Positions 56,978 to 57,457 of a stretch of DNA of 57,457 nucleotides are shown in pieces. The position numbers and the translations under genes were made by a program. Within the stretch, counting starts at the first letter, position 1; each line of letters begins with the position of its first letter. The stretch comes from Erythrobacter sp. (GTDB taxonomy: Bacteria > Pseudomonadota > Alphaproteobacteria > Sphingomonadales > Sphingomonadaceae). The notes beneath the pieces were generated by a model. The model was not told the origin of the DNA, searched no databases, and saw nothing but the letters and a program-made list of their open reading frames with translations. The stretch spans positions 1-57,457 of the forward strand of contig NZ_JAMNXL010000003.1 in assembly GCF_023653175.1 (NCBI RefSeq), read 5' to 3'.

Positions 56978-56996
56978 TCGGCCAGACTATTGACCC
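56968..56996 (+). terminator. Perfect 12-bp hairpin spanning the hydratase stop codon
   Basis: GGGTCAATAGTC and GACTATTGACCC form a perfect stem with loop GGCCA. The TAG stop codon (56975-56977) lies in the left arm. There is no T tract, so it may be an attenuating or mRNA-protecting hairpin rather than a simple terminator. Confidence 0.6.
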
Positions 56997-57000
56997 GCAG

Positions 57001-57062
57001 CCCCCGCGAAGGCGGGGGCCCAGCTTCCTTTTGCGCCATGGATGCTGAAACAAGTTCAGCAT
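57001..57062. repeat. Composite dispersed repeat with two hairpins
   Basis: CCCCCGC/GCGGGGG (57001-57018, loop GAAG) is followed by GGCCCAGCTTCCTTTTG and then ATGCTGAA/TTCAGCAT (57042-57062, loop ACAAG). The GGGCCCAGCTTC...TTTTG core matches the repeat at 56085. It lies between the hydratase and the mutase. Confidence 0.65.
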
Positions 57063-57079
57063 GACGGGATTATAGAGTG

Positions 57080-57457
<378 letters not shown>

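Overview
The window is GC-rich, densely packed bacterial chromosome with no rRNA, tRNA, integrase, transposase or CRISPR array that I could see. The gene families point to an alphaproteobacterium of the order Sphingomonadales, most likely an Erythrobacter/Porphyrobacter-like member. The evidence is the C4-pathway 5-aminolevulinate synthase, the carboxyspermidine route to spermidine, exosortase-A-associated glycan genes, large sphingomonad-type TonB receptors, BtaA/BtaB betaine-lipid enzymes and typical alphaproteobacterial palindromic repeats. This is inference from family content; no 16S or marker comparison was possible.

Layout. 1-2.45 kb: btaB (cut by the window edge) and btaA for betaine lipid, then a threonine/serine dehydratase, all leftward. 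2.5-10.4 kb: a polyamine region with carboxy(nor)spermidine dehydrogenase, a Tdi1/DUF1851 protein, an NHL-propeller lipoprotein preceded by a relic of nspC, nspC itself, a YbjN protein, a divergent DUF3137/LemA pair, and an ornithine-type decarboxylase behind a structured leader. 10.5-15.9 kb: a TonB-dependent receptor, then a leftward fatty-acid operon (MaoC hydratase, AhpD-like protein, thiolase, FMN split-barrel protein). 16-20 kb: part of an exosortase-A glycan locus (O-ligase, small protein, GT4 glycosyltransferase, membrane protein). 20.2-26.3 kb: gltB-gltD. 26.4-32.3 kb: DbpA-type helicase, small unknown protein, DUF5694 protein with a palindromic operator-like site, nitroreductase, TbpB-like lipoprotein, DUF695 protein. 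32.3-37.4 kb: hemA, murI, a membrane-anchored LuxR/EF-hand protein, plsY, dprA and a small membrane protein. 37.4-42.2 kb: sodC, topA, an unknown 100-aa protein with a CheY-like regulator, a GlsB/YeaQ protein. 42.3-44.3 kb: two Crp/Fnr regulators around a small unknown gene. 44.3-48.6 kb: lepB-rnc-era leftward and pgi rightward. 48.8-53.7 kb: RhlE-like helicase, gor, a short-chain dehydrogenase, a FAD oxidoreductase. 53.8 kb to the end: the propionyl-CoA/methylmalonyl-CoA operon pccB, small membrane protein, mce, enoyl-CoA hydratase, methylmalonyl-CoA mutase (cut by the edge).

How genes work together. The decarboxylase makes a diamine (probably putrescine), which the carboxyspermidine dehydrogenase and decarboxylase extend using aspartate semialdehyde. 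The pccB-mce-mutase set converts propionyl-CoA to succinyl-CoA, and hemA consumes succinyl-CoA for heme. gltBD assimilates ammonium. lepB-rnc-era is a classic housekeeping operon joined by a 4-nt overlap.

I did not find one unmistakable new system. The best leads are: the LuxR-HTH/transmembrane/EF-hand protein, which looks like a one-component calcium sensor; the duplicated nspC 5' end fused in frame ahead of a lipoprotein inside the polyamine operon; the switch-like leader of the decarboxylase; and a perfect 12-bp hairpin spanning the stop codon of the enoyl-CoA hydratase. Most start codons were moved from the ORF track to fit family length, ribosome-binding sites or operon overlaps, as noted per entry.
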